Shown piece after piece: positions 45,893-55,192 of a DNA stretch of 64,000 nucleotides (its first letter is position 1; every line of letters begins with the position of its first letter). Location: assembly GCF_009833095.1 (NCBI RefSeq), contig NZ_QRCB01000039.1, positions 1 to 64,000 of the forward strand. The letters run 5' to 3'. The notes under the pieces are model-generated. The model was given only the letters and a program-made list of their open reading frames with translations. It did not search any database and was not told the DNA's origin. The position numbers were made by a program, and so were the translations under genes. The stretch is from Nitrosomonas sp. JL21. Lineage in GTDB: Bacteria; Pseudomonadota; Gammaproteobacteria; Burkholderiales; Nitrosomonadaceae.

Positions 45893-47008
45893 ATGCGTAT
45901 CGGCGTACCTAAGGAGATAAAAGTTCATGAATCCCGCGTTGGATTGACCCCGGTTGCGGTACGGGAACTGGTGGCCAATGGCCATCAAGTGATGGTTCAG
46001 AAGAATGCCGGGTTTCAGATCGATCTGGGAGATTACAAATACCTCAGTGCAGGTGCCGAAATAATCGAAACGCCTCAGGAGATCTACGCCAGCTCAGACC
46101 TGATTGTCAAAGTCAAGGAACCGCAGCCATCGGAGCTTCCGTTGCTACGCGAAGATCAAGTGCTGTTCACCTATCTGCACTTGGCGCCTGATCCCGCGCA
46201 GGCTGAAGGGCTTGTGAATTCGGGTTGCATTGCGATTGCGTATGAGACCGTTACCGATAGTTTCGGGGGCTTGCCGTTGTTGTCTCCGATGAGCGAAGTG
46301 GCTGGTCGCATGGCCATCCAGGCAGGCGCGCACGCACTCGAGCTGGATCAGGGAGGCCGCGGCATGCTGCTGGGTGGCGTGTCAGGTGTGCCGGCTGCGC
46401 GGGTGGTGATCATCGGCGGCGGTGTGGTCGGCACCAACGCGGCACGTATCGCGATGGGCGTCGAAGCGCATGTCACCGTACTCGATAAATCAATCCATCG
46501 TCTGCAAAAACTGGATTCTCAGTATGGTTCGCGGATCAATACGGTCTTTTCAACCGTCGATGCCATTGAAGAACATGTCTCAACCGCAGATTTGGTCATC
46601 GGAGCGGTATTGGTACCGGGCGGAACGGCACCGAAGGTCGTCAGCCGCGAACTGGTCAGCCGTATGAATCGCGGGGCAGTGCTGGTGGATGTGGCCATTG
46701 ATCAAGGTGGCTGTTTTGCTTCTTCCAGGCCAACGACGCTGGCGGATCCGATTTATACCGTCAACGGCGTCGTGCATTATTGCGTGTCCAACATGCCGGG
46801 CGCCGTGGCTCGCACGTCTACCTTCGCATTGAATAATGCGACATTGCCGTTTGTGCTGGCGCTTGCCAACAAAGGTTACCGCAAAGCCCTGATGAACGAT
46901 CCGCACTTACGCAATGGATTGAATGTCTTTCGCGGCAAATTGACTCATGAGGCTGTGGCACGGGATTTGGGAATGCCGTTTACACCGGCGCTGGATTTAT
47001 TGACCTGA
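45893..47008 (+). CDS. ald: Alanine dehydrogenase
   Basis: 371 residues, the family length. MRIGVPKEIKVHESRVGLTP at the N-terminus, catalytic His region in FTYLHLAPDP, nucleotide-binding VVIIGGGVVGTNAARIA, and VDVAIDQGGCFASSRPTT are all present. It interconverts L-alanine and pyruvate plus ammonium with NAD, which is notable in an ammonia oxidiser as an assimilation or recycling step. Its 3' end overlaps the convergent BPSS1780-type gene by 12 bases. Confidence 0.96.
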   Translation: MRIGVPKEIKVHESRVGLTPVAVRELVANGHQVMVQKNAGFQIDLGDYKYLSAGAEIIETPQEIYASSDLIVKVKEPQPSELPLLREDQVLFTYLHLAPDPAQAEGLVNSGCIAIAYETVTDSFGGLPLLSPMSEVAGRMAIQAGAHALELDQGGRGMLLGGVSGVPAARVVIIGGGVVGTNAARIAMGVEAHVTVLDKSIHRLQKLDSQYGSRINTVFSTVDAIEEHVSTADLVIGAVLVPGGTAPKVVSRELVSRMNRGAVLVDVAIDQGGCFASSRPTTLADPIYTVNGVVHYCVSNMPGAVARTSTFALNNATLPFVLALANKGYRKALMNDPHLRNGLNVFRGKLTHEAVARDLGMPFTPALDLLT

Positions 47009-47968
47009 TTCCGATTTATCAGTCATTCCATGCCGCTGACGGTGTTCTTCGCTGCAGTAGTAGGCGCCTTTATCTGCATCCTTGACGGCCGAATCACGCG
47101 GAACCAGCGCATGGCAATAAGCACATTGTACTGTGTCGGGGGTTACCGCGGATGAGGCCGCTTCACTTCGGGATGAGTCGCGGTTGTCATCGGCATCGGG
47201 TGTTGCCCAGTTCGCGTGCTGATAATCGATTTCCCGTTCAGGGGTGTTGAAGCGTATCGGTTCGCCAAGAAAGATATCCTTATAGCTGACATAAATAGAC
47301 GTGAACATGGTCGGGATCAGGACGATCAACCCCAGCCCGTAGGGGATAAGACTCAGAGCCGTCAAGATGATGAGCGCAAGGCCATAGATCTGAAAAGGGA
47401 TAAAATTTTTCAGGCACGCGAAAAAGCTTCTCTGCATGGCCACGATCGGTGGAGTGTCATGAAAGACCACGAGCAACGGAGAGAACCAGGTCGCCATCAC
47501 GAGCGGGATCGACAGCATCAGGATCAAAAGAAATGAGGTCAGAAAGCTGCTCATGACACCCACCAATTCGCGTTCATCGAATCGCTTGTCATACAGTATC
47601 ATGTCGGTCATTTGGGATCCGCCAATCAGCATCGCCAATCCGAGGATGAGTATCTGGCCGATCAGAGATACGCCACCGATGGTAATCAGCGGCGCTGAAT
47701 TTTTTCGGAACGCAATGAATAAATGCCCCATCTCGAGGGGCTTGCCTTGTTCCAGCGCCTTGCAGCCTTGCATTAGACCTGCTTGAAAGACCGGGGAAAC
47801 CAGGACGAAAATGAACATTCCAAGTATCGGCACCAAGGACATCAAACGACCGATCAACAGCAACGTAAAGCACATGATCATCCAAGCCAGCGGCGCTTTG
47901 CGGAACAGATAGAAGCCGCTCAGGATCCATTGCAATCCTTGCTTGGCGTTGACTTGATGACTTTCCAT
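46997..47968 (-). CDS. BPSS1780-family membrane protein with C-terminal PP0621-like domain
   Basis: 323 residues. The first 230 have about six membrane helices of the BPSS1780 type (QWILSGFYLFRKAPLAWMIM, GLMQGCKALEQGKPLEMGHL, MATWFSPLLVVFHDTPP). The last 50 carry VQCAYCHALVPRDSAVKDAD and YYCSEEHRQRHG, a zinc-ribbon-like pattern seen in small PP0621-family proteins. The two parts are normally separate, so this looks like a fusion. It lies 41 bases after thrB. Confidence 0.8.
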   Translation of the reverse strand: MESHQVNAKQGLQWILSGFYLFRKAPLAWMIMCFTLLLIGRLMSLVPILGMFIFVLVSPVFQAGLMQGCKALEQGKPLEMGHLFIAFRKNSAPLITIGGVSLIGQILILGLAMLIGGSQMTDMILYDKRFDERELVGVMSSFLTSFLLILMLSIPLVMATWFSPLLVVFHDTPPIVAMQRSFFACLKNFIPFQIYGLALIILTALSLIPYGLGLIVLIPTMFTSIYVSYKDIFLGEPIRFNTPEREIDYQHANWATPDADDNRDSSRSEAASSAVTPDTVQCAYCHALVPRDSAVKDADKGAYYCSEEHRQRHGMTDKSESGQ

Positions 47969-48009
47969 TCATTTTCTCCCATTAAATCGATACATCAAAT
48001 AGCTGAATA

Positions 48010-48960
48010 CTAGATCCAGAGCTTTTGCAAGCCGGTCATATTTGTGATGTGGTTGTGCAGTATATCTTTGAAGTGCTTTGGATCTTTCGCATGCGTAAGT
48101 TCCCCGGAGCGCGGCAGATGATAATCATACAGTCGCGAAATCCAGAATCGCAAAGCTGCTGCGCGTAGCATGGCAGGCCATGCCGCATGCTCATCCGCAG
48201 TGAGCCGCCGAATGGCATGATACGCCTGTATCAGCGTGAGTGTACCTGATTCATCCAGTGTTTTGTCCTCGGTCATGCACCAATCATTCACGGTAATCGC
48301 CAGATCATATAAAAACGCATCATTGCAGGCGAAATAAAAATCGATGATCCCGCCGATTCGATGGTCCGTGAAGAGTACGTTATCTCGGAACAAGTCGGCA
48401 TGGATGACTCCAGCGGGTAATAATGCGGTTTGATGAGCCACCTGAAAATTGATTTCCGATTGCAGCAAGGCTCTTTCTTCGGCTGAGAGGAACGGCGTAA
48501 TTTCGGGCGCTTTATCCTGCCACCAGGACAGTCCGCGCGGGTTTTGCATCGTATCTGGGTAGTGGCTGCCGGCGCGATGCATGCGGGCGAGAATCGTACC
48601 GACTTCCGCGCAGTGTGTCAGCGTCGGATGCGCTACTGAATGCCCCGGCAAGCGGGTGACGATGGTGGCGGGCTTGCCGTTCAATTCTCCGGACAACGAG
48701 TGATCCAATCGTAGAATCGGTGCTGGGCAGGGAATTCCATGCTCGGATAAATACGCCATTAGATTAAGGTAATAAGGCAATTCCCGCTGAGTGAGCTTTT
48801 CGAACAACGTCAATACGAACTTGCCCTGCGTGGTCGTGACAAAAAAATTGGTATTTTCAATGCCGGAAGAAATGCCTTGCAGCTCCAAAGGTTGGCCCAG
48901 GGCATAATTCTCCAGCCAAGCCGCTAGTTGCTGATGAGTAACGGGTGTGAAAACTGACAT
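48010..48960 (-). CDS. thrB: Homoserine kinase, APH-fold type
   Basis: 316 residues. The aminoglycoside-phosphotransferase-like fold shows in [25 protein letters not shown], the catalytic loop [13 protein letters not shown], and [12 protein letters not shown]. This type II homoserine kinase phosphorylates homoserine for threonine synthesis and is common in Betaproteobacteria beside polA. It lies between the BPSS1780-type gene and the DUF2782 gene, all on the same strand. Confidence 0.95.
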   Translation of the reverse strand: MSVFTPVTHQQLAAWLENYALGQPLELQGISSGIENTNFFVTTTQGKFVLTLFEKLTQRELPYYLNLMAYLSEHGIPCPAPILRLDHSLSGELNGKPATIVTRLPGHSVAHPTLTHCAEVGTILARMHRAGSHYPDTMQNPRGLSWWQDKAPEITPFLSAEERALLQSEINFQVAHQTALLPAGVIHADLFRDNVLFTDHRIGGIIDFYFACNDAFLYDLAITVNDWCMTEDKTLDESGTLTLIQAYHAIRRLTADEHAAWPAMLRAAALRFWISRLYDYHLPRSGELTHAKDPKHFKDILHNHITNMTGLQKLWI

Positions 48961-49038
48961 GTCAGAAGGGAATAAAAAACGCGAAACAATACCGGTTCAT
49001 TCAACAGCACGGCAAATTTTTTTGCATGTCATTGAACA

Positions 49039-49431
49039 TCAGAATTTAAGAAGCTGCCACATCGGCGGACTCACATTGATACCGGCATCACCCGCGTGCG
49101 TTGGATTGTCGGCAATGGTATTCTTCTTCAGATAATACGGCGGGCCGATGCGTGGAATCACTTTGATCATCAGAAGCTCTCCGTTGATCCGGTGTTCTTC
49201 GATGGTGTCTTCTCCCCGTTTGATAATCGTGACGTGTGTTTCCAATTCCGGATCAGACTGGATATCCGGTGGCGTTGAAGAGGGATCTGATAACGGCGGT
49301 AATTCAGGAATGTCGGGCAATGGGATCAAGTTATCGGGCTGCGAAGGCTTTTGCTGTTGCGTGGGTTGTTCGGATTGCGCCATCGCCAGCATGGAATAAC
49401 TTAACAACATGATAATGAGTAATTGATGCAT
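49039..49431 (-). CDS. DUF2782 exported protein
   Basis: 130 residues. Signal peptide (LIIMLLSYSMLAMA-QSE), a Gln/Pro/Ser-rich linker (about 20-60), then the DUF2782 domain: THVTIIKRGEDTIEEHRING, LLMIKVIPRIGPPYYLKKN. Function unknown. It is the usual upstream neighbour of thrB in Betaproteobacteria. Confidence 0.88.
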   Translation of the reverse strand: MHQLLIIMLLSYSMLAMAQSEQPTQQQKPSQPDNLIPLPDIPELPPLSDPSSTPPDIQSDPELETHVTIIKRGEDTIEEHRINGELLMIKVIPRIGPPYYLKKNTIADNPTHAGDAGINVSPPMWQLLKF

Positions 49432-49601
49432 ATCGGTTCCCGATGGGTCAGGGTAATTGAATATTCTACCTAAAATTGCCAGCGGCGGTTAAGGAAAGTC
49501 CGGCAAGCAGATGCCCGGTCATACTGCGCTTTGATATGAGCATTCGCTCCATGATGCTCATTTTCATCGTGTCAGTGCGTTTTGTCGTACCTAAATCGTC
49601 A

Positions 49602-50321
49602 TCAAAGGTTGAGCTGCACTTCCCGTTCAGCGACAGTCGGTTCAAATCCGCTGCTTTCATAATATTGAAATATCGCATTCACGATCTGATCGGGTTCATC
49701 GATGATCTGGATCAGATTCATGTCTTCCGCCGAAATGAAGCCTTCCGCCACGAGCATTTTTTGAAACCAATCGAGCAGTCCTTGCCAGAATTCGGAATAG
49801 ACCAGAATGATCGGCATTTTTCGAGTTTTTCCTGTTTGTACGAGCGTCAACGCTTCCATAAGTTCGTCCAGCGTACCGAATCCTCCCGGCAAAATCACAT
49901 ACGCGGTCGCAAATTTGACGAACATATACTTGCGGGCAAAAAAATGCCGAAACGTCTGGCTGATATCCTGATAGGCATTGTGGCGTTGTTCATGCGGCAA
50001 TTGAATATTGAGCCCAATGCTCGGCGATTTGCCGAAAAAAGCGCCTTTGTTGGCGGCCTCCATGATTCCGGGACCACCGCCGGAAATGACTGCGAATCCG
50101 GCATCGGAAAGCTGTTTGGCGATTCGTTCCGCCAATTGATAATGCGAACTGCTGGGATCGGTGCGGGCGCTGCCAAAAATGCTGACGGCAGGCTGAATTG
50201 CGTCGAGGCGCTCCGTTCCTTCCACAAACTCTGCCATAATTCCGAATAAGCGCCATGACTCCTTTGCCGACCACGGCTTGTCGACTCTTGGATGAGTCGC
50301 TGATTTATCAAGTAAGCTCAT
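49602..50321 (-). CDS. LOG-family (TIGR00730-type) Rossmann-fold protein
   Basis: 239 residues. The nucleotide-binding motif is GGGPGIMEAANKGAF, and PGGFGTLDELMEALTLVQTGK carries the PGGxGTxxE signature. Family members include cytokinin-activating nucleoside 5'-monophosphate phosphoribohydrolases. It is divergent from polA with only 16 bases between the start codons, so at least one promoter must lie within the other gene. Confidence 0.92.
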   Translation of the reverse strand: MSLLDKSATHPRVDKPWSAKESWRLFGIMAEFVEGTERLDAIQPAVSIFGSARTDPSSSHYQLAERIAKQLSDAGFAVISGGGPGIMEAANKGAFFGKSPSIGLNIQLPHEQRHNAYQDISQTFRHFFARKYMFVKFATAYVILPGGFGTLDELMEALTLVQTGKTRKMPIILVYSEFWQGLLDWFQKMLVAEGFISAEDMNLIQIIDEPDQIVNAIFQYYESSGFEPTVAEREVQLNL

Positions 50322-50337
50322 AGGAAATATCGTATAA

Positions 50338-53073
50338 ATGAAAACGTTATTGTTGGTTGATGGCTCATCCTATTTGTACCGCGCGTTTCATGCTCTGCCG
50401 GATTTGCGTAACCGTAACAATGAACCGACAGGCGCCATTCATGGCGTGCTGAATATGTTGCGGCGCTTGCATAAGGACTTTCAGGCTGATTATAGCGCGT
50501 GCGTGTTTGATGCAAAAGGTAAAACTTTCCGGGATGCACTGTATCCGGACTATAAGGCTCACCGGCCATCGATGCCTTCTGATCTGGCCTGTCAGATTGA
50601 ACCTCTGCATGCCTGCATTCGGGCGATGGGCTGGCCCATGCTGATCATCGATGGCGTGGAAGCAGATGATGTGATCGGCACGCTGGCAAAACAGGCGGTC
50701 GATGCGGATATGCGTTGCATTATTTCGACCGGCGATAAGGACATTGCGCAATTGGTCAATCCTCATGTCACATTGGTCAATACCATGACCAATGACGTGC
50801 TGGACGAGGCCAATGTACTGGCAAAATTCGGCGTGCCGCCGGCGCTCATGCTCGATTATTTGATGCTGGTGGGCGATGCCTCCGACAATGTTCCCGGCGT
50901 GGACAAAGTGGGACCAAAAACGGCGGTGAAATTGCTGACGCAGTATGGGTCGTTGCAGAACATCATTGTCCATGCTCACGAAATCAAGGGCGCGATCGGA
51001 GACAATATGCGCAAGGCGCTGGCGTGGTTCGATACGTCGCGGCAACTCATCACGATCAAGTGCGATGTCGATTTGCCGATCAAGGTCACCGATTTGATCT
51101 CGCAACCTCAGGATATCGAGCAACTGATCCGGCTGTATGAGCAATTGGACATGAAAGCCTCGTTGCGGGAATTGCGTCAGCAAATGGATGAGCGTCAATC
51201 GGAATTATTTGCCGCAGGCAAAATTTCAGGAATAGAGCTGCAGGTTGGGCATTCGCCTGCAGTCCACGCGGGAATTTATCAGGCCATCCTGACGGAAGCT
51301 GAATGGAGTGAGTGGTTGTTACGGCTCGAAGCCGCGTCACTGGTATCAATCGATTGCGAAACCACCAGTTTGAATCCGATGCAGGCAAAGCTGGTCGGTA
51401 TTTCGTTTTGTATCGACAGTCCGCATGCAGTCTATGTGCCGCTGGCGCATCATTATGCCGGCGCACCGCAGCAACTGTCGATGGACAGCGTGTTGAGCAC
51501 ATTGAAACCTTGGCTGGAAAATGCGGCAAAACCGAAAGTAGGCCAGAATCTGAAATACGATAAACATGTCTTAGCGAACCATGGCCTAGAATTAAACGGC
51601 ATCGCGCACGACACCTTGTTGCAATCCTATGTGCTCGAATCGCACCGTCCGCACAATATGGATAACCTGGCCATGCGTCATTTGGATATCAAAACCATCA
51701 GCTACGATGAAGTCACTGGAAAAGGCGCCAGCCGCATTGGATTTGATCAGGTCGCCATCGATATCGCCACTGAATATGCTGCCGAAGATGCGGATATCAC
51801 GTTGCGCTTGCATCAGGTGTTATACCCCGGCATTCAGCAAGAAGAACGGCTGAATTACATTTACCGAGAAATCGAAATGCCGGTTCTGGATGTGCTCTAC
51901 GAAATCGAACGCAATGGCGTATTGCTGGATGCGCAACTGCTGCAGAGGCAGAGCCATGAGCTGGGTAAGCGGCTATGCGATTTGGAGCAACAAGCGCATC
52001 TGCTCGCTGGGCAACCCTTCAATCTGAACTCCCCGAAACAAATCCAGGAAGTGCTATTTGACCGGCTCAAGCTGCCAGTCATTAAAAAAACGCCGACCGG
52101 TGTTCCTTCCACCGATGAGGATGTGCTGCAGCGGTTGGCGCTGGATTATCCGTTGCCGAAATTATTGCTGGATTACCGCAGCCTCGCCAAGCTGAAGTCG
52201 ACCTATACCGATAAACTGCCATTGATGATAGATCCGAATACTGGCCGGGTACATACCAACTACGCGCAAGCGGTGGCAGTGACAGGGCGCTTGGCAAGCT
52301 CCGAACCGAATTTGCAGAATATCCCGATACGAACCAGCGAAGGACGCAGAATTCGCGAAGCATTCATCGCGCCGCCAGGTCATCGCATCGTGTCAGCGGA
52401 TTATTCGCAGATCGAACTCAGGATCATGGCGCATATTTCGCAGGATGATGGTTTGCTGAAAGCATTTGCCGCTGGCGAGGATATTCATCGTACCACTGCC
52501 GCCGAGATTTTCGGCATTCCGCTGGGTCAGGTCGATCCAGAGCAGCGCCGTTATGCCAAGGTCATCAACTTTGGCTTGATCTACGGCATGTCGGAGTTTG
52601 GTTTGGCGGCACAATTGGGCATCGAACGCAGTGCCGCACGTGCCTATATGGAACGGTATTTCGCCCGTTATCCAGGCGTGGAAAGATACATGCAGCAAAC
52701 CCGCGAAAAAGCCAAGCGGCTGGGTTATGTCGAAACTGTTCTGGGCAGAAGGTTGTGGCTGCCGGAAATCAACAGCCCGAACGGAAACCGGCAGCAGGGA
52801 GCGGAGCGGGCCGCGATCAACGCGCCGATGCAAGGCACCGCGGCCGATATCATCAAACTGGCGATGATTGCCGTGCGCGATTGGCTGCACAACGAAAAGT
52901 TGCGCAGTAAACTGATCATGCAAGTGCACGATGAGTTGGTGCTCGAAGTGCCGGATGATGAAGTCGCGCTTATAAAGGATGCTTTGCCGCAATACATGGG
53001 TCACGTGCTACCGCTCGACGTGCCCTTGTTGATTGAGGTGGGCAGTGGTGATAACTGGGATCAGGCGCATTGA
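50338..53073 (+). CDS. polA: DNA polymerase I
   Basis: 911 residues. Three domains: 5'-3' exonuclease (1-290; LLVDGSSYLYRAFHALP, GDKDIAQLV, LVGDASDNVPGVDKVGPKTA), 3'-5' proofreading exonuclease (about 310-500; VSIDCETTSLNP with the DxE pair kept, VGQNLKYD), and family A polymerase (520-911; motif A VSADYSQIELRIMAHIS, finger motif RRYAKVINFGLIYGMSEFG, motif C QVHDELVLEVP). All catalytic residues I can check are present. Used for Okazaki fragment processing and repair. Confidence 0.98.
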   Translation: MKTLLLVDGSSYLYRAFHALPDLRNRNNEPTGAIHGVLNMLRRLHKDFQADYSACVFDAKGKTFRDALYPDYKAHRPSMPSDLACQIEPLHACIRAMGWPMLIIDGVEADDVIGTLAKQAVDADMRCIISTGDKDIAQLVNPHVTLVNTMTNDVLDEANVLAKFGVPPALMLDYLMLVGDASDNVPGVDKVGPKTAVKLLTQYGSLQNIIVHAHEIKGAIGDNMRKALAWFDTSRQLITIKCDVDLPIKVTDLISQPQDIEQLIRLYEQLDMKASLRELRQQMDERQSELFAAGKISGIELQVGHSPAVHAGIYQAILTEAEWSEWLLRLEAASLVSIDCETTSLNPMQAKLVGISFCIDSPHAVYVPLAHHYAGAPQQLSMDSVLSTLKPWLENAAKPKVGQNLKYDKHVLANHGLELNGIAHDTLLQSYVLESHRPHNMDNLAMRHLDIKTISYDEVTGKGASRIGFDQVAIDIATEYAAEDADITLRLHQVLYPGIQQEERLNYIYREIEMPVLDVLYEIERNGVLLDAQLLQRQSHELGKRLCDLEQQAHLLAGQPFNLNSPKQIQEVLFDRLKLPVIKKTPTGVPSTDEDVLQRLALDYPLPKLLLDYRSLAKLKSTYTDKLPLMIDPNTGRVHTNYAQAVAVTGRLASSEPNLQNIPIRTSEGRRIREAFIAPPGHRIVSADYSQIELRIMAHISQDDGLLKAFAAGEDIHRTTAAEIFGIPLGQVDPEQRRYAKVINFGLIYGMSEFGLAAQLGIERSAARAYMERYFARYPGVERYMQQTREKAKRLGYVETVLGRRLWLPEINSPNGNRQQGAERAAINAPMQGTAADIIKLAMIAVRDWLHNEKLRSKLIMQVHDELVLEVPDDEVALIKDALPQYMGHVLPLDVPLLIEVGSGDNWDQAH

Positions 53074-53106
53074 AGAAGCTTTGAAAACTATTGCTTCGAC
53101 CATGCA

Positions 53107-53922
53107 TTACTTGAGCGGATTGGTTTGCTGGTGATGACTCCAATACAGCATGAATCCAGTAAAGATCATACCACCGGTGAGATTGCCGGCAATCACGGGG
53201 ATGCCATTCCATAACCACCAATCAGCGAAGCTGATGGGTGCGCCGAGCCACATGCCCGCGGGAATCACGAACATATTGACAATGGCATGTTCGTAACCGA
53301 GACCGAAGAACGTCATGATCGGCAGCCACATCGCCATGATTTTGCCGATGGTTGTGGTTGACGTGAATGCCATCACCGCGCCGAGTGTTACCATCCAGTT
53401 ACACAGCATCGCGCTGACGAAAGCGGTGATCGTGCCATCAAGGCCAAGTTTCGCGTATTCGAGCGTTTTGGTTTCCGCGATAGTGATCGTGCGTTGCAAC
53501 GCCGGGATCGTTGCCGGATCGATTGCTCCCATCTTGGTCGCAACGATGCAATACAAATAAGCATACGTGACGCTGCCGAGCAAATTGCCGATCAAGACCC
53601 AGCTCCAGTTGACGGCTAACCGATGGATCGAGGTGCGGCGGTCCTTGACGGCGATGGGAATCAACGCGAAATTTCCGGTCGCCAGTTCCAATCCGAGTAA
53701 TATGATCATCACGAAGCCGACGGGAAACACCAATGCGCCGGTAATGCCCCAGCCGGTTTGCGTTGCCGCCAGAATCGCCAGTGTTGTGGCATAGCCGAGA
53801 AACGCACCTGATAAGAATCCCCGGATCAGCAATTGCTTTACCGGCAGGTTCGCTTTCTTGGCGCCGGCCTGCAGCATGCTTTCAACGATGTCTTCCGGTT
53901 TTACATAGGCCACGTGCTGCAC
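53107..53922 (-). CDS. Formate/nitrite transporter family channel
   Basis: 271 residues with six membrane helices. The FNT marks are FLSGAFLGYATTLAI, IPIAVKDRRTSIHRLAVNWSW, and GAVMAFTSTTTIGKIMAMWL, PIMTFFGLGYEHAIVNMF, with the central histidine in GYEHAIVNM. It moves small monovalent anions. Nitrite is the likely substrate in an ammonia oxidiser, but formate cannot be excluded. It follows hemW by 11 bases on the same strand. Confidence 0.93.
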   Translation of the reverse strand: MQHVAYVKPEDIVESMLQAGAKKANLPVKQLLIRGFLSGAFLGYATTLAILAATQTGWGITGALVFPVGFVMIILLGLELATGNFALIPIAVKDRRTSIHRLAVNWSWVLIGNLLGSVTYAYLYCIVATKMGAIDPATIPALQRTITIAETKTLEYAKLGLDGTITAFVSAMLCNWMVTLGAVMAFTSTTTIGKIMAMWLPIMTFFGLGYEHAIVNMFVIPAGMWLGAPISFADWWLWNGIPVIAGNLTGGMIFTGFMLYWSHHQQTNPLK

Positions 53923-53933
53923 TCCTTGGATGA

Positions 53934-55178
53934 TTAAGTCGGGATCGACGATTGTAGCGCATCGCCGGGGGAATTGTTTTCCGGCAAGAAGATGTGCAGC
54001 AAATCATTCAGGAAGCGTTTGCCCAGTATCGTCGGTTTGATGCGAACTCGATCGTGCACCAACAAGCCGCGTTCCTCAGCTTCATTCAGTTGATGCTGGA
54101 TTGCGGAAATCGGCAAGCCGGTGCGTTCCGAGAAGAGCGACGTATCAAAGCCGCCAGTCAGCCGCAACGCATTCATCATGAATTCGAAGCTTCGATCTGC
54201 AGGAGTGAGAATCTGTTGTGTCTGAATGGTTGATGCATTGGCCTGCGATTTGGCCAGATATTCTCTGGGCTGCTTATAGCGCATCCGGCGTACGATGGAA
54301 TCGGCGAAACTGATTTTGCTGTGCGCGCCGGCGCCGATGCCGAGGTAATCGCCAAACAGCCAATAGTTGACATTGTGGCGGGATTCTTTTCCAGGCCGCG
54401 CAAATGCTGATGTTTCATAGTTGCGATATTGATGGTGGGCGGTAACCTGCTCGATCATATCCTGCATCGCGGCTGCGTGTTCGTCATCGGGAAGCTGAGG
54501 CGGGAAGCGGTGAAACAGGGTGTTGGGCTCGATCGTCAGATGGTAGGCGGAAATATGGTTCACCGCTTGAGCGCAAGCCGTTTCAATATCCTGTTGCGCT
54601 TCTTTCAGCGTCTGCCCCGGTAAGGCATACATCAGGTCGAGATTGATATTGTCGAAATTCGCCTGCGCAATCTTCACTGCTTGGTGTGCGTGCTGATCAT
54701 CATGGACGCGTCCGAGTGCTTGCAGATGTTTGGCATTGAAGCTTTGAATACCGATCGATAAACGATTGATGCCGGCCTGGCGGAAATCGGCGAATTTCTG
54801 CGCTTCGAACGTTCCCGGATTTGCTTCCAAAGTGATTTCGGCAAAATGCTCGACCGGCAGCAAGGTCCGCACCGCCGTCAAGATCGTGTCGATCGCGCCG
54901 GCGCTCAGTAAGCTAGGTGTGCCGCCACCGAAGAAAATGCTGCTGAGCCGCCGCCCCCAGACATCCGACAAGGCGGATTCAAGATCACGAACGAGCGCCG
55001 TTACATACGCTTCCTCCGGTATTTTTCCACTCGGACTGCGGATCTCATGCGAATTAAAATCGCAATAAGGGCATTTCTTCAGGCACCACGGAATATGGAT
55101 ATACAAGCTCAGGGGTGGTAATGCCTTGAGTTTGGGTGTTTGTAACCCAGGAATCGATAGGAGTGAATTTGTCGTCAT
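53934..55178 (-). CDS. hemW: HemW-type radical SAM protein (coproporphyrinogen dehydrogenase-like)
   Basis: 414 residues from the ATG at 55178, which lies 14 bases after the stop of the ABC permease; a longer frame to 55310 would overlap that gene. The cluster motif is IPWCLKKCPYCDFNSH (C-x3-C-x2-C), with FGGGTPSLLS and ITLEANPGT following. The class is often called coproporphyrinogen oxidase but is now regarded as a haem chaperone (HemW). The C-terminal winged-helix part is present. Confidence 0.93.
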   Translation of the reverse strand: MTTNSLLSIPGLQTPKLKALPPLSLYIHIPWCLKKCPYCDFNSHEIRSPSGKIPEEAYVTALVRDLESALSDVWGRRLSSIFFGGGTPSLLSAGAIDTILTAVRTLLPVEHFAEITLEANPGTFEAQKFADFRQAGINRLSIGIQSFNAKHLQALGRVHDDQHAHQAVKIAQANFDNINLDLMYALPGQTLKEAQQDIETACAQAVNHISAYHLTIEPNTLFHRFPPQLPDDEHAAAMQDMIEQVTAHHQYRNYETSAFARPGKESRHNVNYWLFGDYLGIGAGAHSKISFADSIVRRMRYKQPREYLAKSQANASTIQTQQILTPADRSFEFMMNALRLTGGFDTSLFSERTGLPISAIQHQLNEAEERGLLVHDRVRIKPTILGKRFLNDLLHIFLPENNSPGDALQSSIPT

Positions 55179-55192
55179 GAAGAAACAGGATA

